From Lycium barbarum (lineage: Eukaryota > Streptophyta > Magnoliopsida > Solanales > Solanaceae): a stretch of DNA of 64,000 nt. The stretch covers positions 87,868,543 to 87,932,542 of the forward strand of contig NC_083346.1 in NCBI RefSeq assembly GCF_019175385.1. The letters are read 5' to 3'. Of the stretch, positions 45,633-59,160 are shown piece by piece (within the stretch, counting starts at the first letter, position 1; every line of letters begins with the position of its first letter). The notes below the pieces were generated by a model. The model did not search any database, had not been told where the DNA came from, and saw only the letters and a program-made list of their open reading frames with translations. Made by a program: the position numbers and the translations under genes.

Positions 45633-46954
45633 TAATTTCATCATCATAATATGCTCATAATAGTATGCTCATCACAGTATGCTCATCATAATTCATGCAT
45701 AAAGACTCAAGGACAACTATACTTTATCGGGGTGACGTAAGGTCGTGATCCCCCGATTTCATTATGGAGCATTTACAAGTATTCTGCCTCACCTTGAAGG
45801 AAGTAGTATATAAGGTGAGTGTGTACAATACATAACATCATCGACTTCATGGTACTCTACCTCACCTTGAAGGAAACAATATATAAGGTGAGTGTATTCA
45901 ATGAATGACATACTTAACTTGATGGTATTCTACCTCACCTTGAAGGGAATAATGTATGAGGTAAGTGTATACAATATACGACATCATTAGCGTTATAGGA
46001 ACGTCATATCCTGAATTATAGAATCTTTATACTTAGCTCATCACCATCATTATTGAACTCACAATATACCTCTCGTCTCATATGGCTATTCATGAACATA
46101 AGCTATTAGTTTTCCGAGATATAGAGGATTCATGGAGGAGAAAGAAGATTCATACCATCGGATTCATGCCATAGAAAGAAAGGACTAGCCTCACATACCT
46201 TTGTCGTTTAACTACTCTATTGCTTGCTCGTTCTCCTTTAATGCTCACGTCTTTACCTTCAAAAGAGTTCGCATTAACATTACCTAAGCGATTATAAGAA
46301 CGTGCTTACTGAAGCTAAGGAAAATTGGGCAGCATTTCCTCTGTTTATACAACTTTTCCCATATTCTATATCAACTACCAAACGTTCATACCAACATTCA
46401 CAATATCGCAAACAACAATCATCGTTTATCTACATTTACCACATTTCACAATTTCACTTCAATTTCCCCATAATCATGGTCATAATTCACTATTACGTTC
46501 TTTCACGTTTAATGTTCATTCCATGTTCTAAATGTCATTCATAATCTACTTACAATCACAACATATCAATATTCATGATCCATTCCAAACTACTACTCAA
46601 CAGTAGCATTATTCCCACATTTATGACCCATTTTCTATATTCTTCAACAATCCAAGTGTTTCAACTTCTGAATATCTTAAACATCATGAAAATATCATAA
46701 AAATTACCTTAGATATTGTAGGAACAATACTTGAGTGGTATTACTCTTCGTGCACCAAAAACCCTAACTCACTTCCTTTGAAATTTCTTGGCTTAGTTGA
46801 CTTTGATGTGTTTCATACTCTTGATTCTTGTTGGTTTGATGTATTTGATCATGGATTTCCTTTGATTTCTTGTATATGATGTTTGTGGAACTTTCTATAG
46901 CTCTTGAGAGATGAAGAAGTGTGTGTGAAAAATGAAATAAATGAAGTGGGAACA

Positions 46955-47150
46955 TCATTATATAATCAGAACTTATTCAACTCGTCTGGATTTCCACGGA
47001 CACTTTCACGGTCCGTGGAACACTTCACGGTTCGTGGAACTGGTCGTGGTTCACCACTTGCTAGTCATCATCTCTGCTGGGTATTCGACGAACCAGTATA
47101 CACTCCGTGGAAGGTTTCACGGTCCGTGAAACATGGCCGTGGAACTCACA
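46955..47150 (-). promoter_or_regulatory. U3 palindrome cluster and TATA box, D LTR
   Basis: TTATATAA near 46957-46964 is preceded in the sense direction by several CACGGTCCGTGG-type palindromes (about 46995-47150). The core is the same as in A and E, but the arms are GTG/CAC instead of TATA. Confidence 0.62.
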
Positions 47151-47495
47151 GCTTTTCCGAAGTTGTCCTTGTCGTTTCGTTTGATCTCCAATCCTTATAC
47201 AACCTTCTTAACACTTTTTTAATACTTCATTAATGATCTAAAAATCCCTATAACTCATCCTCAAAGCCTTACCAAACAATTCTCAACGCAACTAATTTAT
47301 GGTACCTTTCCTAAATCTCACTTATACTTCACTTATCCTTATCAATACTTATTCCATCAATTCATATAACTCCAACATCTTAACGTCCGCATTCTAAGAC
47401 CACTAAAAAAATCATCTTATAGTCTTAAAAACTTCATGTAAGCTCGCGTTGGTTCATCCATTATGCGACGACATGAAATTTCCAAGGTGTAACAC

Positions 47496-47531
47496 TCTTC
47501 CCCCCTTTTGGAACATTCGTCCTAGAATGTT
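47496..47531 (-). other. Polypurine tract and palindrome of element D
   Basis: On the minus strand: AACATTCTAGGACGAATGTT, then CCAAAAGGGGGGAAGAG, directly before the LTR. One palindrome arm has a single mismatch. Confidence 0.88.
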
Positions 47532-47698
47532 AAACACTCGGGAATCCTACGAAAATTTCGCCAGAGTCTCTCCTGTAATATGGCACTACCATCCTGTCAC
47601 AACAACCCATAATAATATTGCCTCGCAGGGCTACAACACAATATCAACATATTTATGGCCACACACGACCAAAAGCATGAAAAGTAAGCATACATACC

Positions 47699-50512
47699 TC
47701 AAAATCTTGGTGTTTCATCATGAATCTCTTCTGGGGGCTGGAATAAGTGTGGATATGTGGATTTCACTTTCTCTTCTGCTTCCCAAGTCATTACTTCTAG
47801 GCTATTGTTTCGCCACAAAACTTTGACTGAAGCTACTTTCTTATTTCGAAGTCTTCGTACTTGCCTGTCTAAGATGGCAATAGGCGCTTCTTCATATGCT
47901 AGCTTTTCTGTCACTTGCACATCATATATTGGAACAATTTTTATGGAATCTCCGGCACACTTGCGGAGCATTGAGACATGGAAGACTGGATGGACTGATT
48001 CAAGCTCTGAAGGCAAGTCCAATTCGTAGGCTACATGACCTACCTTGCGGATAACTTTATAAGGTCCAATGTATTGAGGACTCAACTTCCCTTTCATTCC
48101 AAATCTCATCACCCCTTTCATTGGCAACACCTTTAAAAATACCCAATAATTAACCTGAAATTCCAAGTCTCGCCGGCGGTTGTCTGCATAAGATTTTTGG
48201 TGACTTTGGGCTGTCAACAATCGATCTCGGATCACTTTGACTTTTTCTACCGCTTGCTGAATCAATACAGGGCCTATTAACTGTACTTCTCCTACTTCAA
48301 ACCATCCAATTGGGGATCTATACTTCCTTCCATATAGAGCTTCATACAGAGCCATTTGGATACTGGAATGATAAATATTGTTGTATGCAAATTCGATTAG
48401 AGGCAAATGATCATCCCAACTTCCTCTGAAATCCATAGCACATGCTCTTAGCATATCTTCCAAGGTCTGAATAGTACACTCGGCCTGTCCATCAGTCTGC
48501 GGATGAAATGCCATGCTAAGCTTCACTTGGGTACCTAGGCCTTCTTGAAAAGACTTCCAGAACATGGCTGTAAACTGTGCTCCTCTATCTATGATAATGG
48601 ATATTGGGATACCATGGAGTCGCACAATTTCTTTAAGATACAACCTTGCATAGTCTTCTGCTGAATATGTGGTTCTGACTGGAAGAAAATGAGCTGCTTT
48701 CGTGAGTCTGTCCACGATCACCCATATAGAATCATATTTTCCTCGGGAACCAGGTAACCCCACAATGAAATCCATGTTGATCACTTCCCATTTCCACATA
48801 GGTATTCCCATTGCTTGCAATAATCCTCCTGGCTTTTGATGTTCGATCTTTACTTGCTGGCAATTTGGACATTGGGCTACAAATTCGGCTATGTCTCTTT
48901 TCATGCCATCCCACCAATACATAATCTTGAGATCATGATACATCTTTGTCTTTCCTGGATGAATAGAATACCGAGAATAATGAGCTTCTTCTAGAATTCT
49001 GCGACGTAATTGTGCAACATTTGGAACACACAGCCTGCCTCGGTATCTAAGAATTCCATCCATTGAAATTTCAAATGGAGACTTGTCTTTTTCATGAACT
49101 GTGTCCCTATAATGGCTCAACTGAGGATCTTCATATTGTCGCTCTTTCACCTCCATATTCAGAGACGAAACTGCGGGATTATTAACACTAACTGCTGCAC
49201 TACCTGAATCGATTAGACGTACTCCAAAATTAGCTAGTTGATGGAGCTCATGAATCAATTCTTTCTTCTCCGAAGGAACTTCACATAGACTGCTCATTGA
49301 CCGGCGGCTAAGCGCATCAGCTACTACATTTGCTTTTCCGGGGTGGTATAAGATGTTCACATCGTAATATTTTAATAACTCTAACCACCACCTCTGCCAT
49401 AGATTTAACTCCTTCTGCTTGAAAATATATTGAAGACTCTTGTGGTCTGTATAGATATCAACATGCACGCCATACAAGTAATGTCTCCACATTTTTAATG
49501 CATGAATGACTACAGCTAATTCGAGATCATGAGTTGGGTAGTTCCTTTCTTGTTTCCGTAGCTGTCTCAAAGCATATGCAATAACTTTACCATGCTGCAT
49601 CAATACACATCCTAGCCCAACGCCGGAAGTATCACAATACACCACGTAGCCATCTGGCCCTTCTGGAAGTGTTAAGACTGGAGCTGAGGTTAGTCTGTCC
49701 TTCAACTCTTGGAAGCTGCGTTCACAGGCATCATTCCATTGAAATTTAACTGACTTCTGGGTTAATTTCGTCAATGGAGCTGAAATAGAGGAAAACCCTT
49801 CTACGAATCTTCTATAGTACCCTGCCAATCCCAGAAAACTACGAACTTCTGTAGGCGTCGTAGGCCTTGGCCAAGTCTTCACAGCTTCAATTTTCTGAGT
49901 GTCGACTCGAATGCCATCATCTGAAATAACACGGCCCAGAAATGTTACAGAATTCATCCCAAACTCGCACTTAGAAAATTTGCATATAATTCTCGGGCTC
50001 GAAGAATCCCAAGAACAATTCGTAAGTGGTCGGTATGTTCTGATTCTATGCGAGAGTATACCAGAATATCATCGATGAATACTATCACGAATAAATTATT
50101 CATCAAATTCGTGAACACTGCCGGAGCATTAGTCATTCCAAACGACATCACCCGGAACTCATAGTTGCCATACCTCGTTCTGAAAGCTGTTTTGGGAATA
50201 TCTTCTTCTCTAACTCTCACTTGATGGTAACCTGACCTCAAATCTATTTTAGAAAACCAATTGGCACCCTGCAGTTGATCAAATAAATCATCAATCCTTG
50301 GGAGAGGATATTTGTTCTTTATCGTCGCCTTGTTCAACTGCCTATAGTCGATGCACATTCGTAGGGAACCGTCTTTATTTTTCACGAACAAAACTGGTGC
50401 TCCCCATGGTGATGAACTGGGTCTAATAAACCCTTTTTCAAGCAAATCTTTCAACTGTGCCTTTAGCTCTTTCAATTCTGTCGGAGCCATTCGATAAGGA
50501 GGAATGGACATC
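47699..50512 (-). pseudogene. Element D pol remnant (RT to chromodomain), nearly open
   Basis: A 752-residue open frame (49957-47699) covers the end of RT, RNase H ([15 protein letters not shown]), integrase zinc region ([13 protein letters not shown]), integrase core ([21 protein letters not shown]), GPY motif (YIGPYKVI) and chromodomain-like tail ([17 protein letters not shown]). It is the longest uninterrupted frame in the window. The RT part (about 50510-49960) is in another frame because of a one-base loss in an A/T run near 49975-49983. RT keeps FIDD but lacks eight residues just before FVIVFIDD compared with element G. Everything upstream of the first RT motifs (gag, zinc knuckle, protease) is missing: the frame joins LTR sequence at about 50510. 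Confidence 0.93.
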
Positions 50513-50653
50513 AGTACGAGTATTGTACTGAGTATGTAAGCCATGAATAATACTAGCATAATAAAGAAACCATGAAACATGAGATGAAGATATAACCTGC
50601 TTATCCTTTAAAAGAAAACACATGTCATACATATCACATATACCATCAGTGTT
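50513..50653 (-). mobile_element. LTR M fragment, left part
   Basis: It begins CAGTACGAGTATTGTACTGA, the first stem of the triple stem-loop, fused directly to the RT of D. It continues after element G at 62334. The sequence differs from the D 3' LTR at the same place, so it is not simply D's own 5' LTR. Confidence 0.65.
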
Positions 50654-50698
50654 TGTCACGACCCGGTTAGGGGCCGCGACGGGTACCCGGGGCTAACC

Positions 50699-51194
50699 TG
50701 TTATACCCCGTATATTTATACGTCGAATTATTCGCAAGAAAATCGACTCAAGTGAAAGGCGGAATTATTTTCGGACACGAAATAGGAACCTTTAATTTTC
50801 AAGTTTAATTAGTACACAAATTGCTTATAAATTTTATTGAGTGTAGAAATATTATTGGAGATTAGAGACTAATTAATTATGATTAGATCATTAAGTGGAG
50901 ATTAGTGATTAATTAAGATTGATTAAGTAGCTAATTAGGTAATTAGAGTGGGCCCCACGTTTAAAAAAAAAGGAGATGAGTCATCATGGAGGGACATGTG
51001 TCCACTCCATGGGCAGCCCATATATCAAAATGATGACTAAACAAATGGCCATAATATTTCATTGCAATTCTTACTAATCTAGAGAAAGAGATGGCCATGG
51101 TAATAACTTGGCTCTCACGACCAAGTTCTTATCATTGAAGAAAAAAAAAAGGTCCATGGAGGCAGCCATGGCAGCAGCTCACGGCCAACAGTGG

Positions 51195-51241
<47 letters not shown>

Positions 51242-53091
51242 TGGTTAGATTAAATTCCGAGGTAGTTTGCAAGTCCAAGGAGGTGATAACAACATTGGAT
51301 ATTGAATTGAGGAAGAAGAAATAGTGAAATTGGAGCAAATAAGTATGGAAATTCCTCTGAGTAAATTAAGGTAAGATTTTCTTATTTTGTGGTATAATTG
51401 TATTAATGGTGTTGTAATGGAAGGATTAAAATTGGATTGGATGAAATTGGAAGTATGAAATTACATGAAATTGTGGGTTTAAAGGGATTAAAAAGGGTTA
51501 TTGGATTGTTGGAGTTGTTTATGGGCTGAATTGTAAGGGTTCTATATGAATATTGTTATTACTGTCATTGTTGGTATTTTTGTGATAACAGGAGGATAAT
51601 TGGAAGTTCGGGTTAGGCGAATACATAGGGGAAATGCTGCCCGATTTTCGTTAAGTCCTTGACTAATGAAAACCCTAATCGAGAAAGTATAAGTTAAAGA
51701 ATGAGTCCTATAGGAGATTGGCTACAAATTTACGAACTAGAAAATATAGTTACTAACGATAGCGTTACTTTTATATTAAATAGGCTAAAGGGGCGATGAA
51801 GCAAACGGGATTACGATTAATCGTTAACAGGTATGTAAAGTTAACCCTTCTTTGTTTTTAGCATGATCTTTATAAAACGACCAGACGATGTGTATATGGT
51901 TCCAAAGAAATTCCTATTCTTAGAGCAACTAGGATGGCTAATGTTCTTGATTTCCAGAACTTACTTTATTATGTTTTGATACGTACATATAGTTCCAGAG
52001 TTCTATTTTGATATAATTCACAAAGACATTCGAAAGGTATTTGATATGACTATTGCCTTGATTTGCAAATGATGGTTCGTTTTGATTATTCCATTGAGTC
52101 TCAGATATGATTTAAATTGCATATAGTTGCTCACTACTCTGCTCGTGTGTGCCTTAATATGCCTTTCACTGAGTCCCGGGCCAGGAGACGTTTTCGTGCA
52201 CAGTTTCACTGCATTGTTCACTGAGTCCCTCACTAGAGGGACGGGACACGTTATATATATATATATATATATATGATGATGTGATGATATGATGATATGT
52301 TAAGGCGGCCAGGAGGGCATATGATGGCTTTATTCACCGAGTCCCTCACTAGAGGGCCGGGACACGTTATATGTATGATATATGATATTGATATGCATGA
52401 TTTTCATTTCATAAGGCAAGTGTATTGATGTTTTAAAAGTCACACTTGTTTCTAGTAATCCCTATTTCAGTTATGATCTTTTTTACTGTATTTCATGCTT
52501 TATATAGTCAGTACATATTCCGTACTGACCCCCTTTCTTCGGGGGGCTGCATTTCATGCCCGCAGGTAGAGACAATCGGTTTGGTGACCCTTCAGCAGAG
52601 GACTTCTACTCAGCTGTTTTGGAGAGCTCCGTTGTTCCAGAGTCTAGACTTTTGGATCAGATCTTACGATGTATATGTATATGTTTATCTAGGGGTACGG
52701 CGTGGCCCTGTCCCGTCATATTTCGCTATCGATACTCTTAGAGGTCTGTAGACATATGTGTGGGTCGTGTATCAGTTCTGTTCAGCTGTGCCTATACGAT
52801 GTGCTATGATATGATGTTCGTCTGTAATGGCAGCCTTGTCGGCTTGCATATGACAAGATATTGATATGTAGTGGCAGCCTTGTCGGCTTGCGTATCATTT
52901 TATGATTTGATCAGTTGTGGCTCCTCAGGAGACAGTTTATCTGGGTATATATATGATGTCGTTTTGAACCTTCGGAGTCCTTTTGTGAGTTTCCATATTG
53001 TTCGAAATTTCAGTTTGACTATACCCGATAGGTATGTATACGGGTGTCTAGGTCGGGCACTAGTCATGGCCCACGGGGTTGGGTCGTGACA
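50699..53091 (+). mobile_element. Solo LTR H
   Basis: A single 2393-bp plus-strand LTR, TGTTATACCCCGTATATTTA to GTCGTGACA, with duplication TAACC (50694-50698, 53092-53096) inside the G 3' LTR. It has hairpin units near 52148-52370 (CACCGAGTCCCTCACTAGAG), a triple stem-loop at 52509-52566 and a downstream hairpin at 52697-52715. A TA run is at 51198-51239. Confidence 0.95.
52509..52566 (+). other. Triple stem-loop module, solo LTR H
   Basis: CAGTAC/GTACTG, CCCCC/GGGGG around TTTCTTC, then CTGCA/CGCAG with one mismatch. Confidence 0.6.
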
Positions 53092-53234
53092 TAACCATCG
53101 AGCACCACTCGTTCTACTACTCATCATACTCATTAAACGTTCTTTTATCAAATTCATACTCAAATTATAAGAAAATCATCTTTCATTTGAAAACATAAAT
53201 ACTTTTATATATATAAACCTTTCGGCCATCAAAG

Positions 53235-53236
<2 letters not shown>

Positions 53237-53305
<69 letters not shown>
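53237..53305. repeat. (TA)n microsatellite in G 3' LTR
   Basis: About 34 TA units. The G 5' LTR has only a few at the matching place (60035-60055), so the run expanded after insertion. Confidence 0.95.
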
Positions 53306-53309
<4 letters not shown>

Positions 53310-55071
53310 ATAGGAATCTTGTGAGACTATATAACCCACACTGCGTTTCTACGAGTCACTACTGGAGCACTAGACATACGGAAGGGACAGGACCCCGTCG
53401 TGCCCAAAATACGTATATGTACACAAAAGAATAATCAAGGCACCTCCGGAATAATGAAGTGCTCTCAGATCAGCTACTAGCTCCTACGAGTCTGGACCAA
53501 GATCACCTCCCTGTCTACCTATGGGCATGAACACAACGTCCAAAGAAAACGGACGTCAATACAAACATTATACTAAGTATGAGAGGCATAAACAACAATG
53601 ATACGTCAATGAGATAAAGAAAGCATCAGTAAGGAGCAACTGTATATGACTGTCCCTTATAAAAGAAATAACACATGTTGTCTTACTCATAACCATCATC
53701 ATATCATATATGCATAAATGTATAAGCTGCCCGTCCATATCGGATCGGTGTGATAATCAGTAGCCTGCGTCCAGGCCTCCCGCGTCTGGGGTATCGTCTC
53801 ATGCCGCCCACTAGTGGTTTCGGCCCATGTCACCTAGACATGGTGTACACATATAGCTGCCCGCCTTAGCGGTGTCTGCCCGGCCATATAGGCACGGTGT
53901 GATAACATCATGTACATATCATACCCTTATTGTATTCTTATCATACTATTACCATAATAGATGATTGGAAGCTTAGAACAATTATACCCTATCGGGGTGA
54001 CATATGGTCATGAACCCTCGATTCCATTATGGAGTATTTATAAGTATCCTGCCTCACCTTGAAGGAAATAAGACATATGGTGAGTGTATACAATAAATGA
54101 CATCATTAGCGTTATAGGAACATCATATCATGAACATCTAGAATCTTTAGACTCAAGCTCATCATCATCATTATTAGGTTCGTAACATATCGCTTATCTC
54201 ATATAGCTATTCATGAACATAGACTTTTAGTCTTCCGGAATGTAGGAAACTTATGAAGAGGAAGGAAAAGTCATGCTATAGGATTCATGCCATAGAAAGA
54301 AAGGACTAGCCTCACATACCTTTTACTTTTAACTAATCTATCGCCTGCTCATTCTCCTTCAATGCCCACGTTTCTACCTTCAAGGGAAGTCGCATGAACA
54401 TTAGTTAATCGGCTGTAAGAACGTGTTACTATTTCTAGGGAAAATTTGGCAGCATTTCCTTTGTTTATACAACTTTTCCCATATTCTATATCAACTCCCA
54501 GATATTCATAACAACATTCACAATCTGATAGACAACAATCATCATTCATCTACATTATCCGCAATTCACAATCTCACTCCAATTTCTCCACAATCATGGT
54601 CATAATCAATTTTTGCATTTTCTAACATATAATACTTATTCCATGTTCTAGATGTCATGCATAACATATTTACAATCACAACATACCAATATTCATATTT
54701 CACCCCAACTACCACTCAATAATGACACTATTCACTCAATTATGACCCATTTTCTATATCTTTCTACAATTCAAGTGTCTTAGCCTTCCAATACCTTAAA
54801 CAAAAAGGAATGGTCATAAAACTCACCTTAGATGATGGATGAACAACCATTGAGTGGAACTTCTCTTCTTGCACCAAAATCCTAACTCACTTCCCTTGAG
54901 TTTTCTTGGTGTAGATGAACTTTTATTAGGTTTCTACACTTGATTTTATGGATTTGGTGTAGTTGATCATGGTCTTCCCTTGGTTTCTTGTGGATCAATG
55001 ATAGAGAGTGTTATAGATGTTTCTTGAGGAGAGGAGAGTGGAAAGATGCAATGAAATAATGAGAGAGGGGT

Positions 55072-55235
55072 CTTTATATTAAACACTAAAATCTGTCCCG
55101 ACCGAGATATACGGACCAACAAACGGTCCGTACATTTTATACGAGCCATATGTTTGGTCCAGTGAGGCATGACATTTTGGGCTAATTATTCGGCCAGTAT
55201 AATTTATACGGCTAGAATGTTGGGCCGTATAATAC
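55072..55235 (-). promoter_or_regulatory. U3 palindrome cluster and TATA box, G 3' LTR
   Basis: The TATA stretch (minus strand TTTAATATAAAG, 55083-55072) is preceded in the sense direction by TATACGG, ACGGTCCGT and CGGCC...GGCCG-type inverted repeats (55100-55230). The 5' LTR equivalent is at 61823-61995. Confidence 0.55.
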
Positions 55236-55572
55236 CCAGTTCATCCGAACTCTTTCTCGTTGACTCGTTTCATCTCCAATCCTTATGGAACCTTCTTGAC
55301 ACTTGTTTAACACCTCAATACCAATCTAACGGACGTTGTCACTTGTATCTGAAACATCTTTCAGCCATCATTAACTCGTCGCTCATAATTCTTACCCGAC
55401 GCACAACATATCCTTTGCTTTCCTTAACAAGATACTTCCATTACGCCTAATGTCTTTGAACCTCGATTAGGATCATCAAATGCTATCTCTTACTTATCAA
55501 ATCATCGTATACGTTGTGCCCTTCGCTAGCCTATTCACTGTACATTAACGGGGAATTTTCCAAGGTATAACA

Positions 55573-55609
55573 TTCTTCCCCCCTTTTGGAATATTCGTCC
55601 TCGAATGTT
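55573..55609 (-). other. Polypurine tract and palindrome of element G
   Basis: On the minus strand: AACATTCGAGGACGAATATT, then CCAAAAGGGGGGAAGAA, directly before the LTR. Confidence 0.88.
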
Positions 55610-55789
55610 AAACACTCGGAAATTCTACGGAATTTTTTTTCCAGAGTTTCCCCTGTAATTTGGCACTACCATCCTGTCACAACAACCCATAATAATATTG
55701 CCTCACAGGGCCATAACACAATAGAACTATAAATTGGCCACACACGACCAAAAGCATGAAAAGTAAGCATGCATATCTTATATTGTTGG

Positions 55790-58700
55790 CATTTCATCTT
55801 GAGTCTCTCTTGGGGGTTGGAATAAGTGCGGATATGTGGATTTCATTTTCTCTTCCGCTTCACAAGTCATTTCTTCTCGGTTGCTGTTTCGCCACAAGAC
55901 CTTGACCAAAGCTACTTCCTTATTTCAAAGTCTTCGCACTTGCCTATCCAAGATGGCAATAGGCACTTCTTCATATGCTAGCTTTTCTATCACTTGGACA
56001 TCATCAATTGGAACAATCCTTATCGGATCTCCAATACACTTACGGAGTATTGAGACATGAAAAACTGGGTGGACTGCTTCAAGCTCGGAATTGAATAGGG
56101 TCCAATGTATCGAGGACTTAATTTCCCTTTCTTGCCAAATCTCATCACCCCTTTCATTGGCGATACCTTAAAAAATACCCAATCATTAACCTGAAATTCC
56201 AAGCCTCGCCGGCGGTTGTCCGCATAAGATTTTTGGCAACTTTGGGCTGTTAACAATCGATCTCGAATCACCTTGACTTTTTCTACCGCTTGCTAAATCA
56301 ATTCAGGGCCTATTAGCTGTATTTCTCCTATTTCAAACCATCCAATTGGGGACCTGCATTTCCTTCCATATAAAGCTTCATACGGAGCCATTTGGATACT
56401 GGAATGATAACTATTGTTGTATGCAATCTCGATTAGAGATAAGTGATCATCCTGTAGCATATCTTCCAATGTTTGAATAGTACGTTCGGCCTGTCCATCG
56501 GTCTGCGGATGAAATGCCATGCTAAACTTCACTTGGGTGCCTAGACCTTCTTGAAAAGACTTCCAGAATTTGGCTGTAAACTATGCTCCTCTATCTGTGA
56601 TAATGGATATTGGAATGCCATGGAGTCGCACAATTTCTTTAAGGTACAACCTTGCATAGTCTTCCGCTGAGTATGTGGTTCTGGCTGGGAGAAAATGAGC
56701 TGCTTTTGTTAATCTGTCCACAATCACCCATATAGAATTATACTTGCCTCGAGAACAAGGTAACCCCACAATGTAATCCATGTTGATCACTTCCCATTTC
56801 CAAGTAGGAATTTCCATTGCTTGCAATAATCCTCCTGGCTTCTGATGTTCAACCTTTACTTGTTGGCAATTTGGACATTGAGCTACAAATTCTGCTATGT
56901 CTCCCTTCATGCCATCCCACCAATATATCAACTTGAGATCATGATACATCTTTGTTGCACCTGGGTGAATAAAATACCGAGAGTAATGGGCTTCTTCTAG
57001 AATTCGACGGCGCAATTCTGCGACATTCGGAACACATAGCCTGCCTCGGTATCTAAGAATTTCATCCATGGAAACATCAAATGGGGGCTTCTTTTTTTCA
57101 TGAGATATGTCTCCGTAATGACACAATTGAAGATCTTCATACTGACGCTCTTTTACTTCCATATTCAGAGATGAAACTGTGGGATCATTAATGCCAATCC
57201 CTGAAATACCCGAATCAATTACTCGTACTCCAAGATTAGCTGGTTGATGGAGCTCATGAACTAATTCTTTCCTTTCCGGAGGAACTTCACATAAACTGCC
57301 CATTGATCGGCGGCTAAGCGCATCGGCTACTACATTTGCTTTTTCGGGGTGGTATAAAATACTCACATCGTAATCTTTCAATAACTCTAACCACCGCCTC
57401 TGCCGAAGATTTAACTCCTTCTATTTGAAAATGTATTGAAGACTCTTGTGATCTATATAGATATCAACATGCACACCATACAAGTAATGTCTCCACATTT
57501 TTAATGCGTGAATGACTGCAGCCAATTCAAGATCATGAGTTGGATAGTTCTTCTCATGTTTCCGCAGCTGTCTCGAAGCGTAAGCAATGAATCTACCGTG
57601 CTGCATCAACACACATCCTAACCAAACGCCGGAAGCATCACAGTACACAACATAACCATCTTGCCCTTCTGGAAGTTTTAAGACCGGAGCTGAGGTTAAT
57701 CTGTCCTTCAACTCTTGGAAGCTACGATCACAAGCATCATTCGATTGAAATTTAACTGACTTCTGGGTTAGCTTCGTCAATGGGGCTGAAATAGAGGAAA
57801 ATACCTCTACAAACCTTCTATAGTATCCTGCCAATCCCAGAAAACTACGAACTTCTGTAGGCGTCGTAGGCCTTGGCCAAGTCTTCACAGCTTCAATTTT
57901 CTGAGTATCAACTCGAATACCATCATTTGAAATAACATGGCCCAGAAATGTCACAGAATTCAACCAAAACTTACACTTTGAAAATTTTGCATATAATTCT
58001 CGGGCTCGAAGAATTCCAAGAACGATACGTAAATTATCTGCATGTTCTACTTCTGTGCGAGAGTATACCAGAATATCATCAATGAATACTATAACGAATA
58101 AATCCAACAGTGGCCTGAATACATTATTCATCAAATTCATGAACACTGCCGGAGCATTAGTCAACCCAAACGACGTCACTCGGAATTCATAATGGCCATA
58201 TCTTATTCTGAAAGCTGTTTTGGGAATATTTTCTTCTTTAACTCACACTTGATGATAACCCGACTTCAAGTCTATTTTAGAAAACCACTTGGCACCCTGT
58301 AGTTGATCAAATAAATCATCAATCCTTGGGAGAGGATATTTGTTCTTTATTGTCACCATGTTCAATTGCCTATAATCGATGCACATTCGTAGGGAACCAT
58401 CTTTCTTTCTTACAAATAGAACAGGTGTTCCCCACGGTGATGAACTGGGTCTAATAAACCCCTTCTCAAGCAAATCTTTCAATTGTGCCTTTAGCTCTTT
58501 CAATTCTGCCGGAACCATTCGATACGGAGGAATAGAACTAGGCTTGGTGTCCAGCAACACATCAATAGAGAAGTCAATCTCTCTTTCTGGAGGAAGGCCT
58601 GGAAGTTCATCTTGAAATATATCCGGAAATTCATTCACTACCGGAACAAATTGGAAAGTTGGCGACGTTGCTTCGTTGTCATGAACTCGGACTAGATGAT

Positions 58701-59160
58701 AAATATAGCCCTTAGCTATCATCTTTCTTGCCTTAAGGTAGGAAATAACCTACCTTTTGGAGATGTTGTATTACCCTTCCATTCAAGCACGGACTCTCTC
58801 GGAAATTGGAATCGAACTATTTTCATTCGGCAATCAACACTAGCATAACATGAGGCCAACCAATACATACCCATAAACACATCAAAATCTAGCATTTCCA
58901 ACTCAATTAAATCAGCTTTGGTCTGGCGATTGCATATCACAAGTACACAATTTTTATACACTTGTTTAGCTATCACGGGATCACCAACAGGAGTAGATAC
59001 CTGAAAAGGTTTAATTGGCTAGGTTTTCACCCCAATACAACTAGCAACATATGGAGTAATATAAGAGAAAGTAGAACCCGGATCTATCAATGCATACACA
59101 TCACAGGAAAATATGGATAATGTACCTGTAACCACATCTGGGGAGGACTCAAGATCCTGT
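55790..59160 (-). pseudogene. Element G pol remnant (protease to chromodomain)
   Basis: In sense order: protease (about 59150-58720, with in-frame damage); RT (58722-57900, [11 protein letters not shown] start; [13 protein letters not shown] intact); RNase H (about 57700-57340, HKSLQYIFK); integrase zinc region and core (57381-56581, [25 protein letters not shown]); rest of core and GPY motif (56532-56020). Most blocks share one frame, so nonsense changes and small indels dominate: a frame change near 58730, an in-frame loss of ten residues just after TLEDML (about 56455), and a deletion just after YIGPY (about 56090) that breaks the C-terminal part. The chromodomain-like tail continues in another frame to about 55790. 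RT active-site residues are kept, unlike in A and E. Confidence 0.92.

Larger units (their letters stand above)
44782..47495 (-). mobile_element. Element D 3' LTR
   Basis: TGTTACACCTTGGAAATTTC at 47495 to GTCGTGACA at 44782, 2714 bp, in the minus direction. It is adjacent to polypurine tract and pol on the right. The five bases to the left are GGTAC; no partner was found because the 5' end of D is lost. Confidence 0.9.
50654..55572 (-). mobile_element. Element G 3' LTR, split by solo LTR H
   Basis: It starts TGTTATACCTTGGAAAATTC at 55572. The last 45 bases, at 50654-50698, are separated from the rest by H. About 2.5 kb without H, slightly longer than the 5' LTR because of a TA expansion at 53237-53305. 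Its triple stem-loop (53521-53575) has lost pairing through several G-to-A changes. Confidence 0.92.

Noticed and set aside
45440..45649. Frame with two 32-residue repeats, possible repeat protein
   Set aside because: It is produced by the 96-bp LTR repeat, whose length is divisible by three.
50513..50653. 5' LTR of element D
   Set aside because: At equivalent positions it differs strongly from the D 3' LTR (44782-47495), so it is treated as another family, M.
50699..53091. Pairing H with B or C as two LTRs of one element
   Set aside because: H, B and C differ in sequence and each has its own perfect target duplication; H and C are solo LTRs.
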